Shown one piece after another: positions 18,115 to 26,314 of a stretch of 64,000 nt of DNA. The translations under genes and the position numbers were made by a program. Location: NCBI GenBank assembly GCA_039024635.1, contig JBCCQA010000002.1:226680-290679 (forward strand), in the 5' to 3' direction. Within the stretch, counting starts at the first letter, position 1, and each line of letters starts with the position of its first letter. The DNA is from Kuafuiihalomonas sp039024635. Its GTDB lineage: Bacteria > Myxococcota > Kuafuiibacteriia > Kuafuiibacteriales > Kuafuiibacteriaceae. Below the pieces are notes generated by a model. That model saw nothing but the letters and a program-made list of their open reading frames with translations, was not told where the DNA came from and made no database searches.

Positions 18115-18500
18115 TGACCTGCCTGGATCCTTCGGACCACCGGCTATTGGAAAGACTGCTCCTTCGCTCGGTTCGCTTCGTACCTTCGTTTGAGTTCCTT
18201 GGGGGTCAAGTAGTTTAGGCTCGAATGGGGTCGTTTTCGGTTGTAGTGCTCATCCATATCCCGACCCCGGCTGCTGCTTCGACGCGCGTTCGAACCCACT
18301 CCATGCTCAGGCGTTCGTCGCGAAGGTCTTCATTGAAACTCTGCAGTGTACCGTTCTCCCACGGTGAGCCAGGCTTGATGTGGACCGTCTCGACGTTCGC
18401 TTCTGACAGCCACTTCAATACCGCGGCCGAGACAAACTCAGGGCCGTTGTCGGAGCGGATGTACTTGCGTGCACCGCGCACGCTCACGAGCTGCGACTAG
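18115..18500 (-). mobile_element. IS3-family (IS407-type) element remnant
   Basis: The left boundary is TGACCTGCC at 18115, resembling the terminal inverted repeat of IS407-group elements. The interior holds the C-terminal third of an IS3-type transposase on the minus strand. The other end, orfA and the 5' part of orfB are missing; similarity stops at about 18500. Confidence 0.55.
18144..18487 (-). pseudogene. IS3-family transposase C-terminal fragment, frameshifted
   Basis: From 18487 the minus strand encodes YIRSDNGPEFVSAAVLKWL, HIKPGSPWENGTLQSFN and LRDERLS, containing the second Asp and the catalytic Glu region of IS3-type DDE transposases. Near 18250 the frame shifts and continues MDEHYNRKRPHSSLNYL and TPKELKRRYEANRA to a TAG at 18144. 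The N-terminal half, including the first catalytic Asp, is absent, so it cannot be active. Confidence 0.8.
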
Positions 18501-18547
18501 ACCTCAATTACTCGACCAGACCGAATCCGGCCGGCGACGTCGTATCC

Positions 18548-19514
18548 TGCTCCCCTCTGATCTCGGTACACCCTTAAGGCAAGGAAGCGATGGTAAACGA
18601 TGGTTGTTGCGGCAGACGTTCGTTTGCCGGCGGCCTACGGGGACCCTACGGATCCCGGGACGTCCGACGAGTGACCGAATGGTTCCCGGGGTTGTCGCTG
18701 CGCAAGGCGTGTCGGTTGTTGAAGGTATCGAGGTCGTCGATGGATGAGCGTGCGTCAGGTCGGAAGAAGCATGAGCTCGACGAGCTCTTGGTGAAGCGCG
18801 TTGAGAGAGTGATCTTGCGATTTCCGACCTTCGGCTATCGCAGGATCTGGGCCTGGCTGCGCTTTCGCGAAGGCGTGAAGGTGAACCAGAAGGCCGTCTA
18901 CAGGGTCGTACGGCTGAAAGGCTGGTTTGTGCATCAGCGGATCTCGACGCCGCGCCCCCGCGTGAAAGGCAGCCGCAGCGTCGCGAAAGCGAGCGACCAA
19001 CGCTGGGCGATGGACGTCACGCACATCCCGGTCGGCAAGGACGGCTGGGCGCATCTCGCGGCCGTCATCGACTGCAGCGACCGGGAGATCGTGGGCTATG
19101 AGCTGGCGCTTCGTGGACGCTCTCAGGAGGCCGAAAGGGCGCTCGAGGATGCGTGCCTCCGTCGCTTTGGTCACGTGCGCCAGGGCGGTCAGCGGCCGCT
19201 CCTGAGGAGCGACAATGGGCTTATCTTTCAGAGCCGACGATTCCGGAAGGCGTGCCGGGACTACGGGCTGAGGCAGGAGTACATCACGCCGTACACGCCG
19301 GAGCAGAACGGCGTCATCGAGCGTTTCTTTCGAAGCCTCAAGGAAGAGCGTGTTTGGCTGACGAATTTTCGGAGTTTCAAGGAGGCGCAGCGGGCCGTTG
19401 AGAAGTGGATCCGCTGGTACAACGAGGAGCGACCTCACCAGGCTTTGGGCTACCGAAGCCCAACGGAGCGTCGCTCAGAAAAACTCAACGCGGTGGCTTG
19501 AAATCAGGGGAGCA
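18548..19514 (+). mobile_element. short IS3-family element (orfB only)
   Basis: Imperfect terminal inverted repeats bound the element: TGCTCCCCTCTGAT from 18548 and, on the other strand at the right end, TGCTCCCCTGATTT ending at 19514. The element is about 967 bp, shorter than the usual 1.2-1.5 kb for IS3, and I find no orfA. No target-site duplication is visible. It lies about 50 bases from the older IS3 remnant. Confidence 0.6.
18590..19501 (+). CDS. IS3-family transposase (OrfB, DDE integrase core)
   Basis: A 303-residue transposase. An HTH_21-like segment (about 75-130; FPTFGYRRIWAWLRFREGVK) precedes the rve integrase core. The DDE residues are present: first Asp in QRWAMDVTHIP, second in LLRSDNGLIFQS, and Glu in EQNGVIERFFRSLKEE. 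The end WYNEERPHQALGYRSP is typical of OrfB. It is usually made as an OrfAB fusion by frameshifting, but orfA is absent here, so mobility is doubtful. The ATG at 18590 leaves a short unrelated N-terminus; the conserved part begins near SLRKACRLLKVSRSS. Confidence 0.88.
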   Translation: MVNDGCCGRRSFAGGLRGPYGSRDVRRVTEWFPGLSLRKACRLLKVSRSSMDERASGRKKHELDELLVKRVERVILRFPTFGYRRIWAWLRFREGVKVNQKAVYRVVRLKGWFVHQRISTPRPRVKGSRSVAKASDQRWAMDVTHIPVGKDGWAHLAAVIDCSDREIVGYELALRGRSQEAERALEDACLRRFGHVRQGGQRPLLRSDNGLIFQSRRFRKACRDYGLRQEYITPYTPEQNGVIERFFRSLKEERVWLTNFRSFKEAQRAVEKWIRWYNEERPHQALGYRSPTERRSEKLNAVA

Positions 19515-19625
19515 CTACAGCAGGACGCAGTCCCTTCAGATTACTGCGAGCCTACAATCGTCCGACGACTCTGCACTCCTGGCGACGGTCGTCGCACTCG
19601 AAGGGCTCTAGGCCAAGCGTTAAAC

Positions 19626-19652
19626 GCGCTACTGTGAGATGCAGTAACGCGC
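19626..19652 (-). terminator. rho-independent terminator after repeat lipoprotein
   Basis: In the minus-strand RNA, CGCGUUACUG pairs with CAGUAGCGCG (one U-G pair) around a 7-base loop, followed by UUUAAC. It lies five bases after the stop of the minus-strand lipoprotein gene. Confidence 0.65.
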
Positions 19653-19656
19653 GCGT

Positions 19657-20736
19657 TCAGAAGCCGCCGAAGGGGTCTCGAATGACGGAGTCTTCGACCG
19701 GGATGTCGTCGCCCCCGTAGTAGGCGTCCCCGTGGGTTGTCTCGGACTCTTCCGACTCTTCCACTGCGTGGAGTTGCTCTTCGACCTCGGCACCAAGGGC
19801 GGCCGCGTCGGATTCGATCACGACCACCCGAGCCGACTCTGCCGATCGTCCTTCGACGTCAGGGCCGGGTGCGGGCTTGTCGCGACTCGCCTCGGCCATA
19901 TCGTTGAGCCAGGCATCGGCCCGGATACCGAAGATGACGTTGAAGCGGGACTTGGACTGGAAGGAGACCACGATCTCGGTCCCGATGCGGTCGAGCAGAA
20001 CGAGTTGGGTGGTCTGAACGCTGCTGAGGGACTGGCCCTTCTGACGGGTCTCGCCTTCCCGAGCCGGATCGCCTTCGGGGTCGATCATGCCTTCTCGGGC
20101 CGGATCACCTTCAGGATCAATCATGCCTTCTCGGGCCGGATCACCTTCAGGATCAATCATGCCTTCTCGGGCTGGGTCGCCCTCGGGATCGATCATGCCC
20201 TCGTGGGCCGGGTCGCCTTCGGGGTCGATCATGTCGTCGTAGGCAGGGTCGCCTTCGGGGTCGATCATGCCCGTGCCGGTGAGCGCCGCCCCTCCGGTCG
20301 TCAGGCTGGCGACGACTTTCACCGCTGCGCCATCGAGCTTGTCGCTGGGCGCGGTCCGCAGGTAGACCGCCAGGTCTTCCTGCCCCAGGAACTTGGCGGG
20401 GAAGGGGAGCTCGAGTCCGACGACGCCGTCGCCTTCGGCGTAGACAAGCCTGGGCCCGTCGAGGAGGGGAAGGCCGCCGGGCGGAAGCGAGGGGTCGGCG
20501 CCCAGCAGTCGGGCGTCGGCCAGGTTGATGACGACCTGCTCAATGAGCAGCCCGTCGGCCAAGGCGTCGTCGACCACGCCAGACAGATCTACGGCCGGGG
20601 TGACGCTGACGCGAGCCTCTCGTTGCTCCGGCAGCTCGATGCGAGCGCCGACGTAATCGACTTGGTCTGCGCCGCAGGCCACGAGGGCCGGAGCAATCAG
20701 CATTGCGGCGCTTCGAATGTACTGACCGGGCTTCAC
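19657..20736 (-). CDS. lipoprotein with 12-residue tandem repeats
   Basis: A 359-residue lipoprotein with a LVAC lipobox near residue 21. The N-terminal domain (about 25-155) is beta-rich with no fold I recognise. Then come six tandem copies of MIDPEGDPAREG-type units (about 157-228), then a domain with QTTQLVLLDRIGTEIVVSFQ and a very acidic tail. I prefer the GTG at 20736 to the longer TTG start because AAGGAG lies seven bases upstream and the GTG overlaps the regulator stop by four bases (GTGA). It is thus coupled to the sigma54-type regulator. Function unknown. Confidence 0.75.
   Translation of the reverse strand: MKPGQYIRSAAMLIAPALVACGADQVDYVGARIELPEQREARVSVTPAVDLSGVVDDALADGLLIEQVVINLADARLLGADPSLPPGGLPLLDGPRLVYAEGDGVVGLELPFPAKFLGQEDLAVYLRTAPSDKLDGAAVKVVASLTTGGAALTGTGMIDPEGDPAYDDMIDPEGDPAHEGMIDPEGDPAREGMIDPEGDPAREGMIDPEGDPAREGMIDPEGDPAREGETRQKGQSLSSVQTTQLVLLDRIGTEIVVSFQSKSRFNVIFGIRADAWLNDMAEASRDKPAPGPDVEGRSAESARVVVIESDAAALGAEVEEQLHAVEESEESETTHGDAYYGGDDIPVEDSVIRDPFGGF
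20053..20268 (-). repeat. 36-bp tandem repeat, six copies
   Basis: Six contiguous 36-base units encode MIDPEGDPA followed by three variable residues (YDD, HEG, REG x4). The central two to three units are nearly identical at DNA level, indicating recent unequal exchange or slippage. There are no spacers, so it is not CRISPR. Confidence 0.92.
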
Positions 20737-23700
20737 TTGCTTGCTCCTTGGCAAAGGGCCTTCAGCTCGTCATCGCCATTGATGATCTGCGACAGCCGAG
20801 GCCGTCGCATCCCGAGCACGTCGGCTGCTTTGGTGATGTTACCCCCGGTCATCCGTAAAGCGCGAGTGATCGCCTGGAGTTGGATCATCTTTTTTAGCTC
20901 CGGCAGCGGGACTCCCCCGTCGAAGACCTGATCCAGTAGCTCTCGCTCCACCGCATCCTCGGCGCGTTCGGGTTCGGCGCTGCCGGACATCTCCGTGGGC
21001 TCTGCCCTGCTCGCTTCGACCTCGACCGTTCGAGCAGGCGGACTCGACGGTGGCTCGATAGGAGCTGATGAATCAGCAATATCAATCACTTGAAGCTCAC
21101 CCAGGTCTTTCTCGAGCCCGTCCTGAAACAGCTCTCGATACTCGTCGAAGTCCCCGTCAGTCATGGTTTCACCCTCGGCGAAAAGGGCCACCGAGCGCAC
21201 GATGTTCTCGAGCTCACGGATGTTCCCAGGCCATCCGTAGCGGGTCAGCAGGGCGCAGGCACCGGGTGAGAGCTTCTTCTCGATCGAGCCGCTTTCCGCG
21301 GCGTATTGAGCCAAGAAATGCTGGGCCAAGGGCACGATGTCGTCACGTCGCTCTCGAAGCGGCGGAAGGTCTACCTGGATACCCTTAATCCGATAGAAGA
21401 GGTCCTCGCGGAAGCCGCCGTCCCGGACCATCTGAGGAAGGTTGCGATTGGTGGCGAAGATGATCCGGGCGTCGACCTTGATCGGCTTGCCGCCGCCCAC
21501 CCGCTCGAACTCCCGCTCCTGCAGGACCCGCAAGAGCGCCACTTGCGTCTTGGGCGAGATGTCGCCGATCTCGTCCAAGAACAGGGTCCCGCCGGCCGCC
21601 ATCTCGAAGCGACCGATCTTCCGCTGGTGGGCGCCGGTGAAGGAGCCCCGTTCGTGGCCGAAGAGCTCGCTCAATAGCAGCGTCTCGACAAGAGCTGCGC
21701 AATTCAGCTTGACGAAAGGCCCTTTGGCTCGCGGCGAGTTGCGGTGGATGGCCTCCGCCACCAGCTCCTTGCCGGTGCCCGACTCGCCAACGATGAGGAC
21801 CGTTCCTTCGCTCTCCGCCACCCGGTCGAGGATGTGGAAGATCTTCATCAGCTTGGCCGAGGTCCCAATGATGCTTCCGTAGCGACGCCTCCACTCCTGC
21901 TTCCGCTCGATACGAGCCGCCGGCCGGGCGGGGGGGCTGATGGGCGGGACCCCGTTCGGTACGGGCACGGCCCGACCTTCGACCTCGGCGAGGGCGATCC
22001 GGATGTTCCGCATGGTCCTGCCGGCCTCGAAGCCCGAACGCACGTCGTCGGGCAGACCCCGCGAGATTTCGTCCGCCGCGGCCTCGGCCCGGGCCAGGTG
22101 CTGACGAGCCTCCTCCTTGTCGCCGTCCCGAAGCGCGGAGCGAGACAGGCCGAGGTCGGCCTCCATGAGCATCATCCGGCGACCGAGGCGAGTGGCCACT
22201 GCGCGGGCGGCCTCGAAGTGAATGCGAGCGCCGTCCAGACCCTCGGACAGTGCCAAGCTGCCGGCCAGCAGGGCCATCCTCGCCTGGACCGAAGCCGAGG
22301 TTCCAGCTTCGCCCACAGCCTCTTCGGCCTCGGTGAGGATCCTCCGGGCCGCCACCGGATCCTGAAAGCGCAAGGCACCCTCCACCAGCTCCAGCATGGC
22401 CTCCACCGGCCGTTCTCCTGAACCAATCCGGCGCAGGATGCTCATGCCTTCCCGAATCTCGGCCTCGCCCTCGGTGCGCTTACCTTCCTCGAAAGAGATG
22501 ATGCCTTCGACCACCCGGGCGACCGCCACCAGTCGATCGACGCCGCTCTGCTGGGCCAGCCGTCTCGACTCGTCATTGTGGGCGCGGGCTCGATCCATGT
22601 CGCCGCAGATGAAGAGGAGGTTGCCGAAGTTGGAAAGGGTCCGTGCGAGCTGGGTCCGGTTGCCGAGCCGTCGAAAAAGCGACTTGCACTCCCGGTAGCA
22701 CTCCATCGCCGGACCCAAGTCGCCTCGCTGATGGAGAAGGGTGCCGAGATTCAGGTAGCCGAAGCCGAGTCGACTCAGGTCGCCGGCTTCGCTCGCCTTG
22801 TCGATGCCGGCCTTCAAGTGCTCGGCCGCTCGCTCCAACTCGCCCTCCTGCATGCGCACCAGACCCAGGTTGATGAGCGCCCGGGACTGCTCACTGGACA
22901 GGCCCGACTTCTCAGCCCCGGCCAGGGTCTCTTCGAAGAACTGAACGGCTCGCTCCAAAGCGCCGTTGGCGAAGGCGGCCTTGCCCATCAGGTTCAGCAG
23001 GTCCAGGCGAAGCCTAGTCGGTGAGTCGCCTTCCGACGCCGCGAGGAGGTCGAGGCCGTTCGCCCCCGCCTCCGTCGCCTCGTCGAGCGCGAACTTGTGG
23101 TAGAGCGCTTCCGCCCCCGTGGCCTCGATTTTGGCCCGCTCGAGGTGGGCATCCGAGGGCGTATGGCTTCGGGCTTGCTCCAAGAGCACGAGGGCGGCGT
23201 CGTAGTCTCCGGCTGCGTTGTGCAGCTCCGCCTCCCGCTGCATGGCCCGACCCTGCTGCTCGGCCGGAAGGGCCGCCTTCCACTCCGCGACGTAGCGAAG
23301 GGCTCGGCGGGGGCTGCCGGTCAGGGGAGACAGCTCGGCCAAGCGACTCAGTATCGACACGCGAAGCTCTCCGGCCGCCACCTCCAGGGCGCTCTCCAAC
23401 ATCTCCAGAGCAGCGTGGAGCGCGCCGCCGACGGCATAGGTCTCGGCCGCTTGGATGGCGAGCGGCACCCCTTTGCTCGGCGTCTCGGAGCGCAGCTGGT
23501 GATAGGCGATCAGGGCCGCTGCGCCCTGATCGGGCTCTCGGGCCAAGGTCTCGGCCCACCCGGAGTGCAGGCGGGCCCGTTCGGCCATGACCAAGAAGCG
23601 CTCGGTGACCTCCAGGTCTCGGCGCCGCATGAAGCTGAACTGGAACTCGCCGTTGGAGATCCTTCGGTCGAGAATCTTGTCCTCCCGTAGGCGGTTCAGC

Positions 23701-24644
23701 GCCTTGGCGATTTGCTTGCCCGGCTGCCCCGTGACGACGGCCAAGAGCCGGGCCGATACGCTGCGGCCCGAAACGGCGAGGGCCGACAAAGCCTCGCGCT
23801 CCTGGGGGTCGAGCTCGGCCAGTTTCCGCTCAAAGAGCTCCTCGACGTTCCGAGGCAAGGCATCCAAGAGCGCGTCCAGCTCTTGAGGCAGGCCTTCCGA
23901 AGCCGCAAGCAGCTTCTCCAGGACGTGGCGGGACTGGACGTAGCGACGCAGGCCCTCCAGGTCCAAGCCCTGAAGGCGAATGCTTTGCACCGAAGGCCGA
24001 GGCGCCATCTCCTCCACGAAGTCCTCCACCGCGGCCGAGACCTCGTCGTCCCGGCAGGTCAGGACGAGAAGACCAGGCTGAGACTTCTCGGGATCCAGGG
24101 CAGGGTCGCCGAAGAGCTCGTCGGCCAGATAGCTGGCCAGCTCCAGGGTGTCGGGATCGGCCCGCTCCAGGTCTCGAACCACGACCAGTAAGCGAGCTTG
24201 CTTGCCGACCCCATCCAGAAGACGGCGGAATCCTTCGAAGAAGCGCAGCTTTTGGTCCAGGGAGGGTCCTTCGTCGTCGTCCTCGGTCACCGCGTGGTCC
24301 AGGACCCCCGAAATGTCACTGTAGACCGGGTCCACGACCTGCTCGGTGAGGCCTGATTGCTCAGCCCACAGAAGGGCCTGGTGAGCAATTTCGGCGAAGG
24401 GGTGAAAGCTGCGGCCGCCCGCGTCGGGGACCCGGGCCTCGAAGACTGCGACCTGTGGACGCTGGGTGACGGTTCGAAGGAGCCCGTCGACGAGGTGGCT
24501 TTTCCCGACGCCGCCCCGACCTCGGATCAGGGCGACGGTGCCTGTAGGCCCGTCGAACCACTGGGTGAGGGCCTCCAATTCTTTCGAGCGGGGCGCCTCT
24601 TCTAGCATCGAGTTATCCGCGCCCCCCATGGCATTTCCGTGCAT
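20733..24644 (-). CDS. STAND/TPR-fused sigma54 enhancer-binding regulator
   Basis: A 1303-residue transcriptional activator. An N-terminal AAA_16/STAND ATPase (about 15-330) has Walker A GRGGVGKS at 42-49 and a Walker-B-like LLVVVRDLERAD. A long TPR array follows (about 400-890; e.g. SRLGFGYLNLGTLLHQRGD). The sigma54 AAA+ domain (about 925-1160) has GESGTGKE, the sigma54-contact loop as GSFTGA (GAFTGA variant), GGTLFLDEIGD, and FREDLFYRIKG. The C-terminus is a Fis-type helix-turn-helix (TGGNITKAADVLGMRRPRLS). It probably senses a ligand or partner through STAND/TPR and activates sigma54 promoters. Its stop overlaps the repeat lipoprotein start. The start may instead be ATG 24629 or 24608. Confidence 0.88.
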   Translation of the reverse strand: MHGNAMGGADNSMLEEAPRSKELEALTQWFDGPTGTVALIRGRGGVGKSHLVDGLLRTVTQRPQVAVFEARVPDAGGRSFHPFAEIAHQALLWAEQSGLTEQVVDPVYSDISGVLDHAVTEDDDEGPSLDQKLRFFEGFRRLLDGVGKQARLLVVVRDLERADPDTLELASYLADELFGDPALDPEKSQPGLLVLTCRDDEVSAAVEDFVEEMAPRPSVQSIRLQGLDLEGLRRYVQSRHVLEKLLAASEGLPQELDALLDALPRNVEELFERKLAELDPQEREALSALAVSGRSVSARLLAVVTGQPGKQIAKALNRLREDKILDRRISNGEFQFSFMRRRDLEVTERFLVMAERARLHSGWAETLAREPDQGAAALIAYHQLRSETPSKGVPLAIQAAETYAVGGALHAALEMLESALEVAAGELRVSILSRLAELSPLTGSPRRALRYVAEWKAALPAEQQGRAMQREAELHNAAGDYDAALVLLEQARSHTPSDAHLERAKIEATGAEALYHKFALDEATEAGANGLDLLAASEGDSPTRLRLDLLNLMGKAAFANGALERAVQFFEETLAGAEKSGLSSEQSRALINLGLVRMQEGELERAAEHLKAGIDKASEAGDLSRLGFGYLNLGTLLHQRGDLGPAMECYRECKSLFRRLGNRTQLARTLSNFGNLLFICGDMDRARAHNDESRRLAQQSGVDRLVAVARVVEGIISFEEGKRTEGEAEIREGMSILRRIGSGERPVEAMLELVEGALRFQDPVAARRILTEAEEAVGEAGTSASVQARMALLAGSLALSEGLDGARIHFEAARAVATRLGRRMMLMEADLGLSRSALRDGDKEEARQHLARAEAAADEISRGLPDDVRSGFEAGRTMRNIRIALAEVEGRAVPVPNGVPPISPPARPAARIERKQEWRRRYGSIIGTSAKLMKIFHILDRVAESEGTVLIVGESGTGKELVAEAIHRNSPRAKGPFVKLNCAALVETLLLSELFGHERGSFTGAHQRKIGRFEMAAGGTLFLDEIGDISPKTQVALLRVLQEREFERVGGGKPIKVDARIIFATNRNLPQMVRDGGFREDLFYRIKGIQVDLPPLRERRDDIVPLAQHFLAQYAAESGSIEKKLSPGACALLTRYGWPGNIRELENIVRSVALFAEGETMTDGDFDEYRELFQDGLEKDLGELQVIDIADSSAPIEPPSSPPARTVEVEASRAEPTEMSGSAEPERAEDAVERELLDQVFDGGVPLPELKKMIQLQAITRALRMTGGNITKAADVLGMRRPRLSQIINGDDELKALCQGASK

Positions 24645-24659
24645 ACAATCCCCATGCCA
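24644..24659 (-). promoter_or_regulatory. candidate sigma54 (-24/-12) promoter upstream of regulator
   Basis: The minus strand reads TGGCATGGGGATTGTA, one base off the sigma54 consensus TGGCAYRNNNNTTGCW (the -12 GC is GT). It lies immediately upstream of, and overlaps, the first ATG of the sigma54-dependent regulator. If real, it implies autoregulation and a start downstream of 24644. Confidence 0.35.
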
Positions 24660-24729
24660 GCGTCAGAAAGCGCACGTAGGCTCTGTCACAGCCGCGACGC
24701 CCTTGCCGGCACGTAGAACTGTTCAGATT

Positions 24730-25707
24730 TTAACGGTCGGATCTCGAAAAATCGAATCGTGTCTCGCCAGGCGTCCAGTCCTTCCCTCGCCCCCGGAGGA
24801 AGTCCCCGATCGACATGCGCCGCTTGCCCGGAGGCTGGACCTCGAGGAGCTCGAGGGCGCCCTCCCCGCACCCGATGAGGGCCGGACCGAGCAGCTCGCC
24901 CGGCTGGGCGGGACCCGGGAGAGGATGGGCCTGGGCCGCCCAGACCTTGAGCGACCCGGTCGGGGCAGCCAGGACGGTCCCGGGCCAGGGATCGAAAGCG
25001 CGAATCCGCCGGGCCAGGGCTTCGGCCGGCGCCGACAGGTCGAGCTGGCCGTCTTCTTTCTTCAGCATCCCGGCGTAGCTCGCGGCCCTGTCGTCCTGGG
25101 CCCGCACCTCCAGGCCCTCCTCCTTGGCCTGGGCCAAGCCTTCGACCAGGGTCCGAGCGCCCAGGGCGGCTACGGCTTCGAAGAGCTGCCCACCGGTCAT
25201 GTCCCCGATGGCCAAGCGCCTCTGGAGGAGCATGGGGCCCTCGTCCATGCCTTCGCTTAGCTTCATCAAAGTGACGCCGGTCTCGGCGTCGCCTTCCAAG
25301 ATGGCGTGCTGGATGGGCGAGGCTCCTCGATGCCGAGGCAGCAGGCTGGCGTGAACGTTCAAGGTCTCGAAGCGCGGCGCCGTGAACAGGTCGAGGGGCA
25401 GGATGCGGCCGTAGGCCACCACGACCCCCAGGTCTATCGATTGCTCTCGCAGGCGGGCGGCGAGGACGCCGTCCTTGAGCTTTCGCGTCTGCTCGACCGG
25501 CAGGTCAGCTTGCAGGGCCCGTTCTTTGACCGGTGGCAGGGCGCGGGCGCGACCTCGGCCCTTGGGACGGTCAGGTTGGCAAACCACGAGGGCGACGTCG
25601 TCCTCGTCCGCCTCGAGTAGGGCATCGAGGCAGGTGGCGGCGATGTCAGGCGTTCCGAAGAAGGCGAGGCGAAGACGCCGCTGAGGAAGGTTGAAGCGTT
25701 CGCTCAA
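24730..25707 (-). CDS. fmt: methionyl-tRNA formyltransferase
   Basis: A 325-residue enzyme that formylates initiator Met-tRNA using 10-formyl-THF. The N-terminal Rossmann domain has RLAFFGTPDIAATCLDALL, the catalytic and folate region has VVVAYGRILP and NVHASLLPRHRGASPIQ (usually SLLPRWRGAAPIQ), and ILEGDAETGVTLMKLSEGMD. A C-terminal OB-fold follows (about 210-315). The TTG start at 25707 is the only suitable initiator before the conserved region. It follows def by seven bases, the usual fmt-def pairing. Confidence 0.95.
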   Translation of the reverse strand: MSERFNLPQRRLRLAFFGTPDIAATCLDALLEADEDDVALVVCQPDRPKGRGRARALPPVKERALQADLPVEQTRKLKDGVLAARLREQSIDLGVVVAYGRILPLDLFTAPRFETLNVHASLLPRHRGASPIQHAILEGDAETGVTLMKLSEGMDEGPMLLQRRLAIGDMTGGQLFEAVAALGARTLVEGLAQAKEEGLEVRAQDDRAASYAGMLKKEDGQLDLSAPAEALARRIRAFDPWPGTVLAAPTGSLKVWAAQAHPLPGPAQPGELLGPALIGCGEGALELLEVQPPGKRRMSIGDFLRGRGKDWTPGETRFDFSRSDR

Positions 25708-25714
25708 GGGGCGC

Positions 25715-26254
25715 TCAGACGGTGGCTTCGGCGGCCCGCTTCTTGAGCTTCTTCTTCACCACGCTCTGCTTCAGTCGAGAGAGGTGGTCGAGGAAGAGCG
25801 TCCCCTCCAGATGGTCGATCTCGTGCTGCAGGCACACCCCGAGCAGGCCCTGGGCCTCGATGCGAAGGGGCTGACCGTCGCGGTCGAGGCCGCTCACGAT
25901 GACCCGACCCGCCCGGGTGACCTCGTCGTAGTAGCCGGGAATGGACAGGCAGCCCTCTTCCCACGTGATCTTGCCCTCCGACTCCTCGACCACAGGGTTC
26001 ACGACCGCCACGGGCTCCTTGGGTCCGAGGGGGCCCTCACCATCGTCATCCTCGCGACGATCTCCGCAGTCGACCACGATCACTCGCTTGAGCACGCCGA
26101 TCTGCGGAGCGGCTAGGCCGACGCCGTGGGCTTCGTACATGGTCTCGAACATATCGTCGATGAGGGTGCGAATCTCGTCGTCGACCGCCTCCACCGGCGT
26201 CGCCTTCTCGGCAAGGCGGGGGTCCGGGAAGGTGAGGATCTGCCGGAGGGCCAT
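25715..26254 (-). CDS. def: peptide deformylase
   Basis: A 179-residue metalloenzyme that removes the N-formyl group from nascent proteins. All three motifs are present: GVGLAAPQIG, EEGCLSIPGYY (Cys ligand) and QHEIDHLEGTLF (two His ligands and catalytic Glu). An acidic insert (DDDGEGPLGPKE) follows the first motif, and a Lys-rich tail ends the protein. It is upstream of fmt in a two-gene operon. Confidence 0.96.
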   Translation of the reverse strand: MALRQILTFPDPRLAEKATPVEAVDDEIRTLIDDMFETMYEAHGVGLAAPQIGVLKRVIVVDCGDRREDDDGEGPLGPKEPVAVVNPVVEESEGKITWEEGCLSIPGYYDEVTRAGRVIVSGLDRDGQPLRIEAQGLLGVCLQHEIDHLEGTLFLDHLSRLKQSVVKKKLKKRAAEATV

Positions 26255-26314
26255 GGCGGAATGGTAGCACCGTGGAACGGCGCGACAAGAGATCCCGCCC
26301 GATGCGCCGGAGGA

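Noticed and set aside
20053..20268. CRISPR-like array of 36-bp repeats
   Set aside because: The units are directly adjacent without spacers and encode a continuous 12-residue protein repeat.
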